Source: Elysia marginata
Taxonomy: Eukaryota > Mollusca > Gastropoda > Plakobranchidae
Assembly (NCBI GenBank): GCA_019649035.1
Contig: BMAT01009590.1
Location: forward strand, 1 to 26,546
Direction of reading: 5' to 3'
DNA: 26,546 nt
In this document: positions 24,501 to 26,131 of the stretch, one piece after another
Layout of the letters: every line of letters starts with the position of its first letter
Numbering within the stretch: the first letter of the stretch is position 1
The notes under the pieces: model-generated
What the model was told of the DNA's origin: nothing
The model's input: only the letters and a program-made list of their open reading frames with translations
Database searches by the model: none
Translations under genes and position numbers: made by a program

Positions 24501-25963
24501 CAATTTTAAGATGTATATTTTGCATTTGCTGATGCAATGAAGTATTATGTGATGCATATTTAAGAAAAAGGTTCATGTCTGAAAAAGCAGCTCTGTCTGC
24601 GTTGGATGTAAAGACTCTGACTGGTACTTTGTTTTTTTTGTCCTTCCAAACATACCTGATGGGTTCTTTAAATTCAGTATTACAATTTCAAGGTTTGCTA
24701 GCTTCCTCTTGTTTTGTTGTCGGAAAAATATAGTGAGACTTCAGAAGTTTATAGACAGGTACTTAACTCAATGATTCTACATCTGTTTACAGCCAGGGTG
24801 AGGGCTAAGTAAATGGTGATGTTTTTTTGGTGATCCAAAGACTTTGTAGATGTTCAAACTGTAATGATCTGCCAAGCTAGTCTCTAGTTCAGAGGAATTG
24901 TCTCATTACTTAGAAATTCAAGTCTAATCCAGATTCAGAATCATTGTAATGAGAGCACTGCACACTGCAAACTTTTTCATATGGAACAGATAATAATTTT
25001 GATTGCAACTGAGCATCATGTTCCCATGTGCAGGCGCTCTCAGCTTATGGCCAGCAAGTTATGGTAGGGTCTGAAAACCAAGTCGATCTTGGTGGTGACA
25101 TGCCTGCTTGTCCAGTCATCAAGATGGAAGGCCACCAAAACAGGCTGAATGGCTGCTGGTGGAGCACAAGAAAGGGTTACCTTGCTTCAAGGTATGAATC
25201 TGTCATGAAATCAGATCTAAAGTACAAAAGACAAAAAAATATTAAAGCCTTTGATTTTTGTAATTGTAATTTTTTTGTGCAGCCATTCAATGTCCCCAGA
25301 GCTTTAAAAAACAAACAGTATTTTGGTTATGATGAAACATAAAGGTTAAAATAATTTCCATCATTCCACCTCTGTCTCATTGTCCAATTGTCTTAAACAG
25401 CAAAAACAAAACAAAACAAAACAACCTTCCATTAGTTTGATTTATTTGATGCTGTGCTATGAAGTAAATGCATAGACTCATAAGTTCATGGTTTGTTCAC
25501 CTCGAGTAAAAAGAAAATTCCAAAGTGAATGGGCAAAGCAATCAATTAATAAACATTCCTCTTCGTGAATTTCAATGAAGATAGATCAAAATCAAGGTCA
25601 AGGAAATCTGGGAATTATCAGCATTGAAGTATGTAACCAAGAAAAAATGGTTGCATGCATAAAACAGACATCAATTTGTTGTTTATCGTTTTTTTAATTT
25701 ACTGAAACAAAGGCTCAAGTCTCTTATGTTATGCCTACATTCTTATGTATTTGATGTCAGTGGTTACGATGGCACAGTGAGAGTGTGGAGTCTACCCAAC
25801 CGCAACCACCAATTCCTACAACAGACGTGCATCTTCAACCGCGGCCAGGAGGCCAGCGTTGAGGAACTAGATGGAAATCCGATCTCTCTGGTATGCTGGA
25901 GCAGCACTGGGAAACTTCTGGCTGGTGCAATGGACAACCTTGTCAATATCTGGATGATTGGAG
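469..25963 (+). CDS. HERC1: HERC1-like giant E3 ubiquitin ligase, central part (32 exons, open at both ends)
   Basis: One spliced gene; its exons are listed separately below. Joined, they give about 6,271 coding bases (about 2,090 residues) with no stop and a consistent phase at all 31 junctions. Visible domains in order, numbered within the fragment: SPRY (about 325-480), UBA-like (about 1290-1335), a Cys/His segment (about 1505-1570) and the first WD40 repeats (about 1985-2090). From family knowledge, HERC1 is a cytosolic/Golgi-associated protein of nearly 5,000 residues with two RCC1-like domains, SPRY, WD40 and a C-terminal HECT domain, linked to ARF/Rab GTPase regulation and ubiquitin transfer. 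RLD1 should lie upstream; RLD2 and HECT should lie downstream. HERC2 is the main alternative, but it lacks the SPRY plus WD40 combination. The distance from SPRY to WD40 (about 1,600 residues) looks longer than in vertebrate HERC1, chiefly because of exon 15. Orthology is inferred from domain order and recalled resemblance, not from a search. Confidence 0.88.
590..1253 (+). other. Intron 1
   Basis: A 664-base GTATGT...AAAG intron. It contains one copy (about 791-860) of a short dispersed repeat also found in intron 2. The rest is poly-T and AT-rich sequence with no other recognised element. Confidence 0.7.
791..860 (+). repeat. Dispersed intronic repeat, copy A
   Basis: The stretch after a poly-T run (TTTTTTTGCATTTTG, then a degenerate part, then a block with TAGATCAA and TTATACCTGCTTTT) recurs in the same order in intron 2 at about 1681-1760. 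Two copies in adjacent introns suggest an old mobile-element fragment or local duplication. Ends are not defined. Confidence 0.5.
1254..1497 (+). CDS. HERC1: HERC1-like exon 2 of window
   Basis: A 244-base exon. The split codon T|AT joins exon 1 (MGK-Y-ARKHLML). It encodes a leucine-rich helical segment including ALSVKYQAVDVSLTVSC and LLAVSSQRLLQIISVTVG, typical of an alpha-solenoid. Acceptor cttaaag, donor GTCAGT at 1498; ends in phase 2. The open frame extends upstream to 1199, but a pyrimidine-rich acceptor separates that part and it has no family resemblance, so I start the exon at 1254. Confidence 0.8.
1498..1982 (+). other. Intron 2
   Basis: A 485-base intron with a second copy of the short repeat seen in intron 1 (about 1681-1760). 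Otherwise AT-rich with nothing recognised. Confidence 0.65.
1681..1760 (+). repeat. Dispersed intronic repeat, copy B
   Basis: Poly-T followed by GCATTTTG, a variable stretch, then TTAGATCAATCTTTATACC and TGCTTTTT: the same order of blocks as the copy in intron 1, same orientation. Confidence 0.5.
1983..2107 (+). CDS. HERC1: HERC1-like exon 3 of window
   Basis: A 125-base exon. GG|G joins exon 2, then MYSDRLSAGVIQSVIELLW, an amphipathic helix followed by a Gly/Ser-rich turn (DGGGSSG). Acceptor ctctttcag, donor GTAAGC at 2108; ends in phase 1. The ATG at 1984 is an internal Met, not a start. Confidence 0.8.
2383..2529 (+). CDS. HERC1: HERC1-like exon 4 of window
   Basis: A 147-base exon. C|AA joins exon 3, then QLQAKMSSLADFLVYLRHVM and LAEIRWVKCLINLSSGLDNE, leucine-rich helices of an armadillo/HEAT-like scaffold. 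Acceptor aatttcag, donor GTATAT at 2530; phase 1 end, joining GG|GT of exon 5 as Gly. Confidence 0.82.
2530..2858 (+). other. Intron 4
   Basis: A 329-base intron. It holds a 26-bp perfect AT-rich palindrome (2695-2720) and two copies of TAGATTTTGAAGAT 44 bases apart (2744 and 2788). No other feature seen. Confidence 0.6.
2695..2720. repeat. 26-bp perfect palindrome
   Basis: The half-site TTTTAAAAAGATA is followed immediately by its exact reverse complement with no spacer. Low-complexity AT content makes chance formation plausible. Confidence 0.6.
2859..2965 (+). CDS. HERC1: HERC1-like exon 5 of window
   Basis: A 107-base exon beginning GQLRFDSLRVRILALQLLG and ending QEYKTQ in phase 0. Acceptor catttcag, donor GTAACT at 2966. 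It continues the helical scaffold before SPRY. Confidence 0.85.
2966..3629 (+). other. Intron 5
   Basis: A 664-base intron with a poly-C/poly-A tract around 3410-3436. No open frame or mobile element recognised; a minus-strand open frame across its end and exon 6 (3478-3687) is a shadow. Confidence 0.6.
3630..3980 (+). CDS. HERC1: HERC1-like exon 6: linker and first half of SPRY
   Basis: A 351-base phase 0-0 exon (117 residues). It opens VVDLLFSSLSNMAWNL, passes a Ser/Pro-rich linker, then enters the B30.2/SPRY domain at about fragment residue 325 (FDPDRCTACTVESGHTLVHG), with the glycine-rich GGRGYGLGSTVM strand and SGCYQWK at the exon end. Acceptor gtttttcag, donor GTGAAT at 3981. SPRY domains are beta-sandwich protein-binding modules. 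A frame readable past the donor to 4019 is intron. Confidence 0.92.
4082..4521. mobile_element. 440-bp terminal-inverted-repeat element (MITE-like)
   Basis: The left end (4082-4103, starting TAGGGGCCCCACAAAAAG) is matched by the reverse complement of the right end (4500-4521, ending TTTTGTGGGACCTCTA): 22-bp inverted ends with about three mismatches. The interior is AT-rich with no transposase, so it would be non-autonomous. Target-site duplications are not clear and could not be confirmed. Confidence 0.5.
4953..5252 (+). repeat. Tandem array, 3 copies of a 100-bp unit
   Basis: Units begin with TTTGATGGCCTAGAA-type sequence at 4953, 5053 and 5153 and share CAAAGAAATGGTGCACC and TTGTATT...TAGCCAG. 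Spacing is exactly 100 bases. Units 2 and 3 are more alike than either is to unit 1, suggesting stepwise duplication. Confidence 0.92.
5373..5612 (+). CDS. HERC1: HERC1-like exon 7: SPRY core
   Basis: A 240-base phase 0-0 exon (80 residues) carrying the SPRY core: FLIVRENRGNEGTCVGVS, DMWLYRAYSGNLYHNGE and ITVILDMDAKTIAFAKN, the typical strands with the conserved N-GE turn and the D-x-x-x-T-I-x-F signature. Acceptor cttcattcag, donor GTGAGT at 5613. This is one of the best-conserved parts of HERC1 and the strongest support for the identification. Confidence 0.95.
5613..6360 (+). other. Intron 7
   Basis: A 748-base intron. It carries one copy of the ~255-bp inverted-repeat family (5750-6004). 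The rest is unremarkable, ending in a strong polypyrimidine tract (TTTTTTTCCCCCC) before AAAG. Confidence 0.7.
5750..6004 (-). mobile_element. ~255-bp TIR element family, copy 1
   Basis: The left end TGTCTCGCATCCTGGACGAA...GAGTAGGAAATTGCA and the right end CCATCCAACTCATTTAAATTGAATGCGA are imperfect inverted copies. The same ends and internal blocks occur at 16669-16925 in the same orientation, and at 15865-16127 and 21001-21255 in opposite orientation. No coding capacity. Strand is assigned relative to the 21001 copy. Confidence 0.6.
6361..6444 (+). CDS. HERC1: HERC1-like exon 8: SPRY C-terminal strands
   Basis: An 84-base phase 0-0 exon (28 residues): EPRLAFEDVDATELYPCVTF then YSSSPGEK. Acceptor ccccaaag, donor GTATCA at 6445. 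The ELYPCVTFYS pattern is the penultimate SPRY strand. It continues directly from ...FAKNAE of exon 7. Confidence 0.93.
6683..6694 (+). repeat. B-box-like sequence, possible SINE fragment
   Basis: GGTTCAATCCCC resembles the tRNA T-loop/B-box consensus GGTTCRANNCC. I see no convincing A-box in the 60 bases upstream and no cloverleaf, so this is at most a remnant of a tRNA-derived SINE. Confidence 0.25.
6762..6811 (+). repeat. 25-bp unit repeated twice in tandem
   Basis: TAAGACTCATTGAAAGTAAA plus AGCGG/GGCGG occurs at 6762 and again at 6787, nearly identical. Confidence 0.85.
7352..7568 (+). CDS. HERC1: HERC1-like exon 9: end of SPRY and following helices
   Basis: A 217-base exon beginning VKITDMQLRESPRELLTG, which completes the SPRY domain, then helical VAVMAEATVELIRSLHRTS and LTSQLETLHVWMSAPAVVP. 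Acceptor ttttacaag, donor GTACAA at 7569; phase 1 end. GC is visibly higher than in the introns. The GTG at 7352 encodes Val. Confidence 0.92.
7569..8327 (+). other. Intron 9
   Basis: A 759-base AT-rich intron; I see no repeat, RNA gene or open frame of note. Confidence 0.65.
8328..8510 (+). CDS. HERC1: HERC1-like exon 10: polar linker (symmetric 1-1)
   Basis: A 183-base exon (61 codons, phase 1 at both ends). G|GG joins exon 9. It encodes a Ser/Gln/Lys/Glu-rich disordered segment (SNLSCSLSGGQSEKQQGHH, DMNQQKKDEDEGPYLSP). Acceptor ctaacag, donor GTATCT at 8511. Because its length is a multiple of three, it could be skipped without a frame change. Confidence 0.75.
8677..8715 (+). CDS. HERC1: HERC1-like microexon 11 (39 bases)
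   Basis: A 39-base exon (EDNKGKEPSSEEK), phase 1-1, between acceptor ccgcag and donor GTAATA. Charged and low-complexity, continuing the linker of exon 10. It is supported by splice sites and phase only, as it is too short for family evidence. It could be an optional cassette. Confidence 0.6.
8862..8989 (+). CDS. HERC1: HERC1-like exon 12: charged linker
   Basis: A 128-base exon. G|GT joins exon 11, then LTKGEEKRKNSSPEMRKDRK and VMSSYIDDSRLETACSQ, ending in phase 0. Acceptor gttgcag, donor GTATGA at 8990. It is a basic/polar disordered segment before the conserved exon 13. Confidence 0.75.
8990..9420 (+). other. Intron 12
   Basis: A 431-base intron with a perfect 17-bp inverted repeat (9130-9186), annotated separately. 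Poly-A and poly-T tracts otherwise. Confidence 0.65.
9130..9186. repeat. Perfect 17-bp inverted repeat, 57-nt hairpin
   Basis: TTTGTGCAATGGATCAA at 9130-9146 and its exact reverse complement at 9170-9186 flank a 23-base loop. Seventeen uninterrupted pairs of mixed composition is unlikely by chance in a single intron. It may be the ends of a short foldback element, or a structured RNA when transcribed. Confidence 0.8.
9421..9584 (+). CDS. HERC1: HERC1-like exon 13: conserved globular segment
   Basis: A 164-base exon: VWPCLAVMGGVDQGLRIGG, then RCIHKASGKKGIILGLPRE and AKVQWDEVNSTIR, ending in phase 2 (AG|T Ser). Acceptor gttcaag, donor GTTGGT at 9585. The compact beta-rich G-G-R-C ... K-G-I-I-L-G ... 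V-Q-W-D pattern resembles SH3/MIB-HERC-like folds. That is a pattern impression; the segment is probably conserved in HERC1 orthologues. Confidence 0.88.
9585..10589 (+). other. Intron 13, containing the assembly gap
   Basis: A 1,005-base intron (77 of them N). No recognised element in the known sequence; open frames that cross the gap on the minus strand are artefacts. Confidence 0.7.
10229..10305. other. Assembly gap (77 N)
   Basis: A run of undetermined bases inside intron 13. Flanking exons 13 and 14 join in frame (AG|T), so no coding exon needs to be hidden here, though one cannot be excluded. Confidence 0.97.
10590..10816 (+). CDS. HERC1: HERC1-like exon 14
   Basis: A 227-base exon: DAVLSSLDPIESPGLDMASV, IGFQAHHLDALVKLAFL, then Ser/Gln/His-rich SDSTGGSHSQHQGNKSF. 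Acceptor ttctcccag, donor GTAGTT at 10817; phase 1 end. The start looks ordered, the end disordered, leading into exon 15. Confidence 0.85.
11101..12234 (+). CDS. HERC1: HERC1-like exon 15: large disordered insert plus conserved helical block
   Basis: A 1,134-base exon (378 codons, phase 1-1), by far the largest here. It starts AALQLSKERSDRLMRELDRD, a likely coiled helix, then about 240 residues rich in Ser, Ala, Gln, His, Pro and Glu with little fold, e.g. RAVSVDSADEGIGSR and KTIEEEEDGTLRDENDC. From about 11890 it becomes ordered: LKFSALQLLAIKALSALASS, KFAELLLVPRASLSENV, MKDSFRKMIKLFVARS and LTEIERAFSVLQNSIVQH. Acceptor ccttccag, donor GTAGGT at 12235. The frame is open upstream to 11034, but that part precedes a good acceptor and is intronic. 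Confidence 0.92.
12235..12656 (+). other. Intron 15
   Basis: A 422-base, very AT-rich intron with a short TA run near 12552-12566. Nothing else seen. Confidence 0.65.
12657..12864 (+). CDS. HERC1: HERC1-like exon 16: Ser/Gln-rich linker
   Basis: A 208-base exon. G|AC joins exon 15 (Asp), then KMSRLPTSSKRGVNSHQSD, KKLQLSDAQMLGRGSSRDR and QTSILQYMRTSS. Acceptor tttttcag, donor GTAGCA at 12865; phase 2 end, completed as AG|T Ser in exon 17. It is disordered and basic; the ATG at 12662 is internal. Confidence 0.82.
12865..13440 (+). other. Intron 16
   Basis: A 576-base intron containing a degenerate direct repeat about 96 bases apart (around 13160-13310). No open frame of interest. Confidence 0.65.
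13160..13320 (+). repeat. Degenerate ~96-bp direct repeat
   Basis: CTTGCACAGGCAC occurs at 13167 and 13263. Both copies are followed by TGTCAA, a variable stretch, and GGGAAATAGAA, and both are preceded by TTTAT-rich sequence. Confidence 0.75.
13441..13658 (+). CDS. HERC1: HERC1-like exon 17: Pro-rich stretch and start of UBA
   Basis: A 218-base exon: SAEDMRGFRRVFNNVFQPA, then a proline/arginine-rich segment (APPRRPQPPNPIRSRSPS followed by five prolines), then the first helices of a UBA-like domain, VTPLLEMGFGLQHIKQALAA, with the classic MGF loop. Acceptor aacttttag, donor GTAATG at 13659; phase 1. UBA domains bind ubiquitin, and a UBA-like domain is a known HERC1 feature. The proline stretch could serve SH3/WW partners (inference). 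Confidence 0.92.
13659..14358 (+). other. Intron 17
   Basis: A 700-base AT-rich intron that splits the UBA domain. A 94-codon open frame at 13697-13981 has hydrophobic low-complexity translation and no family resemblance. Nothing else recognised. Confidence 0.65.
14359..14554 (+). CDS. HERC1: HERC1-like exon 18: end of UBA
   Basis: A 196-base exon. G|GA joins exon 17, then VTGREVSPRSTHLLATWMLE, the last UBA helix (the A-T-W-M-L-E-H-P pattern is typical), followed by PAFNINADEETMPPLYLER. Acceptor ttttttcag, donor GTATGT at 14555; phase 2. Confidence 0.92.
15035..15360 (+). repeat. Two-copy direct duplication (~150-170 bp units)
   Basis: Copy 1 (about 15033-15176) and copy 2 (about 15183-15353) share, in order: ATATCG..CGCAG, AGATCTAG/TCTAGAATCTAGG, TCTAGAAAT.TGTGCAAAAT, GTACTGAAAAA.GTCAACT, CCTAAATAAC.CTTAA.ATCT and AAAAGAAGAAGA. 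Copy 2 has an insertion around 15271-15305. Confidence 0.9.
15204..15228. repeat. 25-bp near-perfect palindrome
   Basis: TCTAGACCTAGA (15204-15215) and its exact reverse complement TCTAGGTCTAGA (15217-15228) are separated by a single A. The equivalent site in copy 1 (about 15044-15068) has one or more mismatches, so the palindrome was sharpened or eroded between copies. Confidence 0.85.
15425..15495 (+). repeat. GC-rich pair of 27-bp repeats, CpG-rich
   Basis: GATTGGGCGATGATGGGCG(ATATAGGT) at 15425 and AATCGGGCGGCGGCGGGCG(CTATAGGT) at 15469, 44 bases apart. Local GC and CpG are far above the surrounding intron. It sits 55 bases upstream of exon 19. Confidence 0.75.
15551..15729 (+). CDS. HERC1: HERC1-like exon 19: acidic linker
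   Basis: A 179-base exon. AG|G (Arg) joins exon 18, then EMREMAIEALSERLDGLMLS, a strongly acidic run (EDSDDETEDYDEL), a basic run (RRPRRLTRGRH) and VDIRSFLTA. Acceptor ttgcaccag, donor GTCAGT at 15730; phase 1. The frame is open from 15462, but the part before 15551 is the GC-rich intron repeat. Confidence 0.85.
15730..16330 (+). other. Intron 19
   Basis: A 601-base intron with one copy of the ~255-bp inverted-repeat family (15865-16127). The rest is AT-rich and unremarkable. Confidence 0.7.
15865..16127 (+). mobile_element. ~255-bp TIR element family, copy 2
   Basis: The left end TGTCTCATGACAAGGGCAAA...GAGTTAAATGTCAGAAA and right end TGACATCCCTTTTCATTTGT...GCTGGATGCTAGACA are imperfect inverted repeats. 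The internal block GGTCAGAAAAAATTCTTTG...ATATCAATGCC matches the copy at 21001-21255 in the same orientation. Confidence 0.65.
16331..16506 (+). CDS. HERC1: HERC1-like exon 20: acidic linker
   Basis: A 176-base exon. G|CT joins exon 19, then ARDRRSNRPERRQEVGEARP, MFDIYDDFDLSDDLAPEDLF and DSTSHIVKCLSVF, ending in phase 0. Acceptor gtcaacag, donor GTAAGT at 16507. A basic patch is followed by a very acidic patch, likely a disordered interaction surface. Confidence 0.87.
16507..16978 (+). other. Intron 20
   Basis: A 472-base intron more than half filled by a copy of the ~255-bp inverted-repeat family (16669-16925), which ends 53 bases before the acceptor. Confidence 0.7.
16669..16925 (-). mobile_element. 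~255-bp TIR element family, copy 3
   Basis: The left end TGTCTTGCGTCCAGGATAAA...AAGTTGGATGTCGCAA and right end TTCCGACTTCCATCTCACTT...CTGGGTGCGAGAGACA are inverted copies of each other. Shared interior with the 5750 copy: GAAAAACTAGACCTT/GAAAAATTAGACCTT followed by an A/T tract and ATTTCCGAC. Non-coding. Confidence 0.65.
16979..17087 (+). CDS. HERC1: HERC1-like exon 21: first half of Cys/His zinc-binding segment
   Basis: A 109-base exon: EQRCRQDQGNVVKCELCNLE then VRDFNHHMRTIHPGCG. The C-x2-C followed by H-x4-H looks like a C2H2-type zinc finger continuing into exon 22. Acceptor atttccag, donor GTATGG at 17088; phase 1 end. Metal binding is inferred from residue spacing. Confidence 0.9.
17088..17686 (+). 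other. Intron 21
   Basis: A 599-base intron. It contains a 16-bp perfect palindrome ACAAGTGATCACTTGT (17492-17507) and a small AACTGG/CCAGTT inverted pair near 17301. No mobile element recognised. Confidence 0.6.
17687..17811 (+). CDS. HERC1: HERC1-like exon 22: second half of Cys/His segment
   Basis: A 125-base exon. A|GC joins exon 21, then SSRGFGYRSLGLYDGGWFDG, ACGTGNPFYLMCQSCRETHL and Q, ending in phase 0. A second C-x2-C (MCQSC) plus the earlier ACG cysteine could complete a multi-Cys metal site with exon 21. Aromatic- and Gly-rich, so clearly a folded domain. Acceptor ctgcacag, donor GTTGGT at 17812. Confidence 0.92.
17812..18432 (+). other. Intron 22
   Basis: A 621-base intron dominated by a direct duplication of about 150 bases (17816-17963 and 18111-18263), annotated separately. 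Confidence 0.7.
17816..18263 (+). repeat. Direct duplication within intron 22 (two ~150-bp copies)
   Basis: Copy 1 at 17816-17963, copy 2 at 18111-18263. Shared blocks in order: CAAATTGAAACAA, TTTGC.TGAGCAT, CCAAGAGAAGGG, AGTATTTTAGCAAGA/GGTATTTTAGCAAGA, TTGATGC and TTTTTAAACATAGGC. Copies are diverged by indels, so the event is not recent. Copy 1 starts four bases inside the intron's donor. Confidence 0.88.
18433..18571 (+). CDS. HERC1: HERC1-like exon 23 (alternative donors at 18571 or 18583)
   Basis: LNRDQRLARSSAAESGAHAS, then SSLMSLPLACGVAAPDLLGA and TQ. Acceptor ttttcaaag. Two donors fit: GTAAAC at 18572 and GTCAGT at 18584. Both leave phase 1 and join GCT (Ala) of exon 24, so the choice adds or drops four residues (GKQE). 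I list the upstream donor because CAG|GTAA is the better match to consensus. The segment is Ser/Ala-rich, then a short hydrophobic patch. Confidence 0.8.
19048..19090 (+). repeat. CT-rich simple repeat
   Basis: An imperfect (CT)n tract with TCTCTG interruptions, open in several frames but low complexity. Confidence 0.9.
19147..19256. repeat. Foldback element with ~22-bp inverted ends
   Basis: The left end TTGGGAATGAGATTAGAGCG matches the reverse complement of the right end (…GCTCTATTATCATTCCCAA at 19238-19256) with few mismatches, and weaker pairing continues inwards. It is non-coding. It could be a small MITE or a long RNA hairpin in the pre-mRNA. Confidence 0.6.
19295..19513 (+). CDS. HERC1: HERC1-like exon 24 (symmetric 1-1)
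   Basis: A 219-base exon: AVMYSTEDVSLTLTDQPSIS, then IDHQNFLPRLGLSESRPIPE, PVRFTEFDPLGSGNILVTSA and SENTPGRSAALS. Acceptor attcttag, donor GTTTGT at 19514; phase 1 both ends. The DPLG and PVRF patterns suggest a conserved linear segment; no fold recognised. Confidence 0.87.
19701..19751 (+). CDS. HERC1: HERC1-like small exon 25 (51 bases)
   Basis: A 51-base exon (17 codons, phase 1-1): GSISSLGSRSNPDLSCF then a split C|CT codon. Acceptor ccattttcag, donor GTAAGT at 19752 (perfect consensus). Ser-rich, with a plausible phosphorylation-type SRSNPDLS motif (inference). It is skippable in frame. Confidence 0.8.
19752..20601 (+). other. Intron 25
   Basis: An 850-base intron carrying the 3' coding remnant of a LINE-type retrotransposon (20091-20312). 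Other sequence is AT-rich with no recognised feature. Confidence 0.7.
20091..20312 (+). pseudogene. LINE (non-LTR retrotransposon) ORF2 C-terminal remnant
   Basis: One frame from about 20091 to the stop at 20310-20312 reads SHDVNEKHRLSLYELPNTNP, LYREQFSVIAPKVWNVLSEK and CKQNLKNRIFKEYF. From family knowledge, this matches the very C-terminus of reverse-transcriptase proteins of CR1/L2/Jockey-like LINEs: a 'TRSH…L.VP…' start, 'SF…RAPKVWN.LP' core, and 'S…FK..LK..LF' end. The reverse transcriptase and endonuclease are absent: a TAA lies just upstream (20088-20090), as expected of a 5'-truncated dead copy. A long A run (20216-20229) has probably expanded inside the frame. It is co-oriented with the host gene. 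Confidence 0.72.
20602..20726 (+). CDS. HERC1: HERC1-like exon 26
   Basis: A 125-base exon. C|CT (Pro) joins exon 25, then SMSSMYLMGVTSGAMPKNAR, CEVKQKSLGEQASNLVKMTD and K, ending in phase 0. Acceptor gtgaagcag, donor GTCAGT at 20727. The frame stays open past the donor, but only this donor gives the phase that joins exon 27 (VLALRSSVSAAQ). Confidence 0.87.
20915..21003 (+). mobile_element. ~255-bp TIR element family, partial copy
   Basis: Holds the internal block AGCTCAGAAAAATGCTTTGC...AAAGCATCA and a right end (GAACACTGACTCAATTTGTGCTGATGTACA). I do not find a left end, so it may be truncated or interrupted by the adjoining full copy. Confidence 0.55.
21001..21255 (+). mobile_element. ~255-bp TIR element family, copy 4
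   Basis: The left end (ATCTCGGAACCTGTGCAGAT then GAGTTGAATGTTGGAAAT) and right end (GCCACATCCAGCTCATTTGC then ACTGGATGTGAGACA) are inverted copies. The internal ACTCAGAAAAATGCTTTGCT matches the neighbouring partial copy almost exactly. Right end of reference for the family. Confidence 0.65.
21279..21297 (+). repeat. (GT)n microsatellite
   Basis: Nine GT dinucleotides immediately downstream of TIR element copy 4. Confidence 0.95.
21870..21958 (+). CDS. HERC1: HERC1-like exon 27
   Basis: An 89-base exon: VLALRSSVSAAQTLIARSVS then MRILSFLAQ, ending in phase 2 (AG|T Ser). Acceptor cccacag, donor GTTTGT at 21959. Two amphipathic helices that read straight on from exon 26. This frame is shorter than the usual open-frame cut-off but is well supported by phase and character. 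Confidence 0.87.
21959..22516 (+). other. Intron 27
   Basis: A 558-base intron with no recognised repeat, RNA gene or open frame. It ends in a pyrimidine-rich acceptor (cctcctgcag). Confidence 0.65.
22517..22748 (+). CDS. HERC1: HERC1-like exon 28: helical scaffold
   Basis: A 232-base exon: SGQACSLSAALGQIGLADIM, QIVKLMSLCAAGKMELLCKA, HLRHLTAAIGALIEDHPAAL and RQLIQLCTQ, ending in phase 0. Acceptor ctcctgcag, donor GTGCTC at 22749. Alpha-solenoid-like, GC-rich relative to introns. The frame stays open to 22949 but loses helical character after the donor. Confidence 0.92.
22749..23633 (+). other. Intron 28
   Basis: An 885-base intron with two small hairpins (23044-23077 and 23157-23190) and a poly-C/poly-A tract (23469-23508). 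Nothing else recognised. Confidence 0.65.
23157..23190. repeat. 13-bp perfect inverted repeat (34-nt hairpin)
   Basis: ATGAAAAATGTTT at 23157-23169 and its exact reverse complement at 23178-23190, with an 8-base loop. A second, 10-bp hairpin (GCTTTGGATT / AATCCAAAGC) lies just upstream at 23044-23077. Confidence 0.7.
23634..23835 (+). CDS. HERC1: HERC1-like exon 29
   Basis: A 202-base exon: ELMMASMGLSTSNLDEHSSH, a polar Thr/Gln-rich stretch, then FAVTQALVSLLAQRGWNYKL and LQAQLSAEK. Acceptor ttttttcag, donor GTCAGC at 23836; phase 1. The second half is a conserved-looking helical segment ahead of the WD40 propeller. Confidence 0.9.
23836..24154 (+). other. Intron 29
   Basis: A 319-base AT-rich intron; nothing recognised beyond A and T runs. 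Confidence 0.65.
24155..24285 (+). CDS. HERC1: HERC1-like exon 30
   Basis: A 131-base exon. G|CA (Ala) joins exon 29, then PESPTGELSKCTHLQMINAL, SACVLSARMAPHHRQWSAKQ and LVK, ending in phase 0. Acceptor cacccacag, donor GTGAGC at 24286. Helical with an H-R-Q-W-S-A-K-Q-L-V pattern leading into the propeller. Confidence 0.9.
24286..25033 (+). other. Intron 30
   Basis: A 748-base intron with no recognised element. One exon-like decoy (acceptor-like TTTACAG near 24790 with GTGAGG just after) is too short to be an exon. Confidence 0.6.
25034..25191 (+). CDS. HERC1: HERC1-like exon 31: start of WD40 propeller
   Basis: A 158-base exon: ALSAYGQQVMVGSENQVDLG, CPVIKMEGHQNRLNGCWWST and RKGYLAS. The GH (E-G-H-Q) opening and hydrophobic W-W strand mark the first WD40 repeat. 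Acceptor catgtgcag, donor GTATGA at 25192; phase 2, with AG|T (Ser) completing LASSGYDG. WD40 domains are protein-interaction propellers, known in HERC1 between SPRY and RLD2. Confidence 0.93.
25192..25760 (+). other. Intron 31
   Basis: A 569-base intron interrupting the first WD40 repeat. It contains an (AAAAC)n-type run (25400-25424) and AT-rich sequence. The open frame continuing from exon 31 to 25342 is intronic. Confidence 0.65.
25400..25424 (+). repeat. (AAAAC)n short tandem repeat
   Basis: About four to five AAAAC units; a microsatellite. Confidence 0.85.
25761..25963 (+). CDS. HERC1: HERC1-like exon 32: WD40 repeats 1-2
   Basis: A 203-base exon: SGYDGTVRVWSLPNRNHQFL completes WD repeat 1 (D-G-T-V-R-V-W). 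Then DGNPISLVCWSSTGKLLAGA and MDNLVNIWMIGG form repeat 2, ending N-I-W instead of the usual W-D. Acceptor gatgtcag, donor GTGAGA at 25964; phase 1 end. Reading through the donor meets a stop within four codons (ERA-stop), so the donor must be used for the protein to continue to RLD2 and HECT. Confidence 0.94.
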
Positions 25964-26131
25964 GTGAGAGAGCCTAGTAGATTATGATGAATAAGCAACA
26001 ACTAAGTCAGTCATCAAATGGAGTTGGAGGTGAGAGGGGCTAGTAGATTCTGATGAATTAGCAACAACGAAGTAAGTCATTGAAGTGAATTGGATGTGAG
26101 AGAGCCTGGTAGATTATAATGAACAAGCTGG
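25958..26131 (+). repeat. 66-bp tandem repeat overlapping the exon 32 splice donor
   Basis: Units start at 25958, 26024 and 26090 (spacing exactly 66) with TTGGAGGTGAGAG, TTGGAGGTGAGAG and TTGGATGTGAGAG, followed by CTAGTAGATT/CTGGTAGATT and later GCAACAAC. The third unit is partial. The first unit begins six bases inside the exon, so the donor (GGAG|GTGAGA) is duplicated intact in unit 2 and altered to GGAT|GTGAGA in unit 3. Confidence 0.92.

Noticed and set aside
25964-25978. The TAG after exon 32 as the gene's true stop
   Set aside because: It would end the protein within the WD40 domain and before HECT; a GTGAGA donor precedes it in the correct position.
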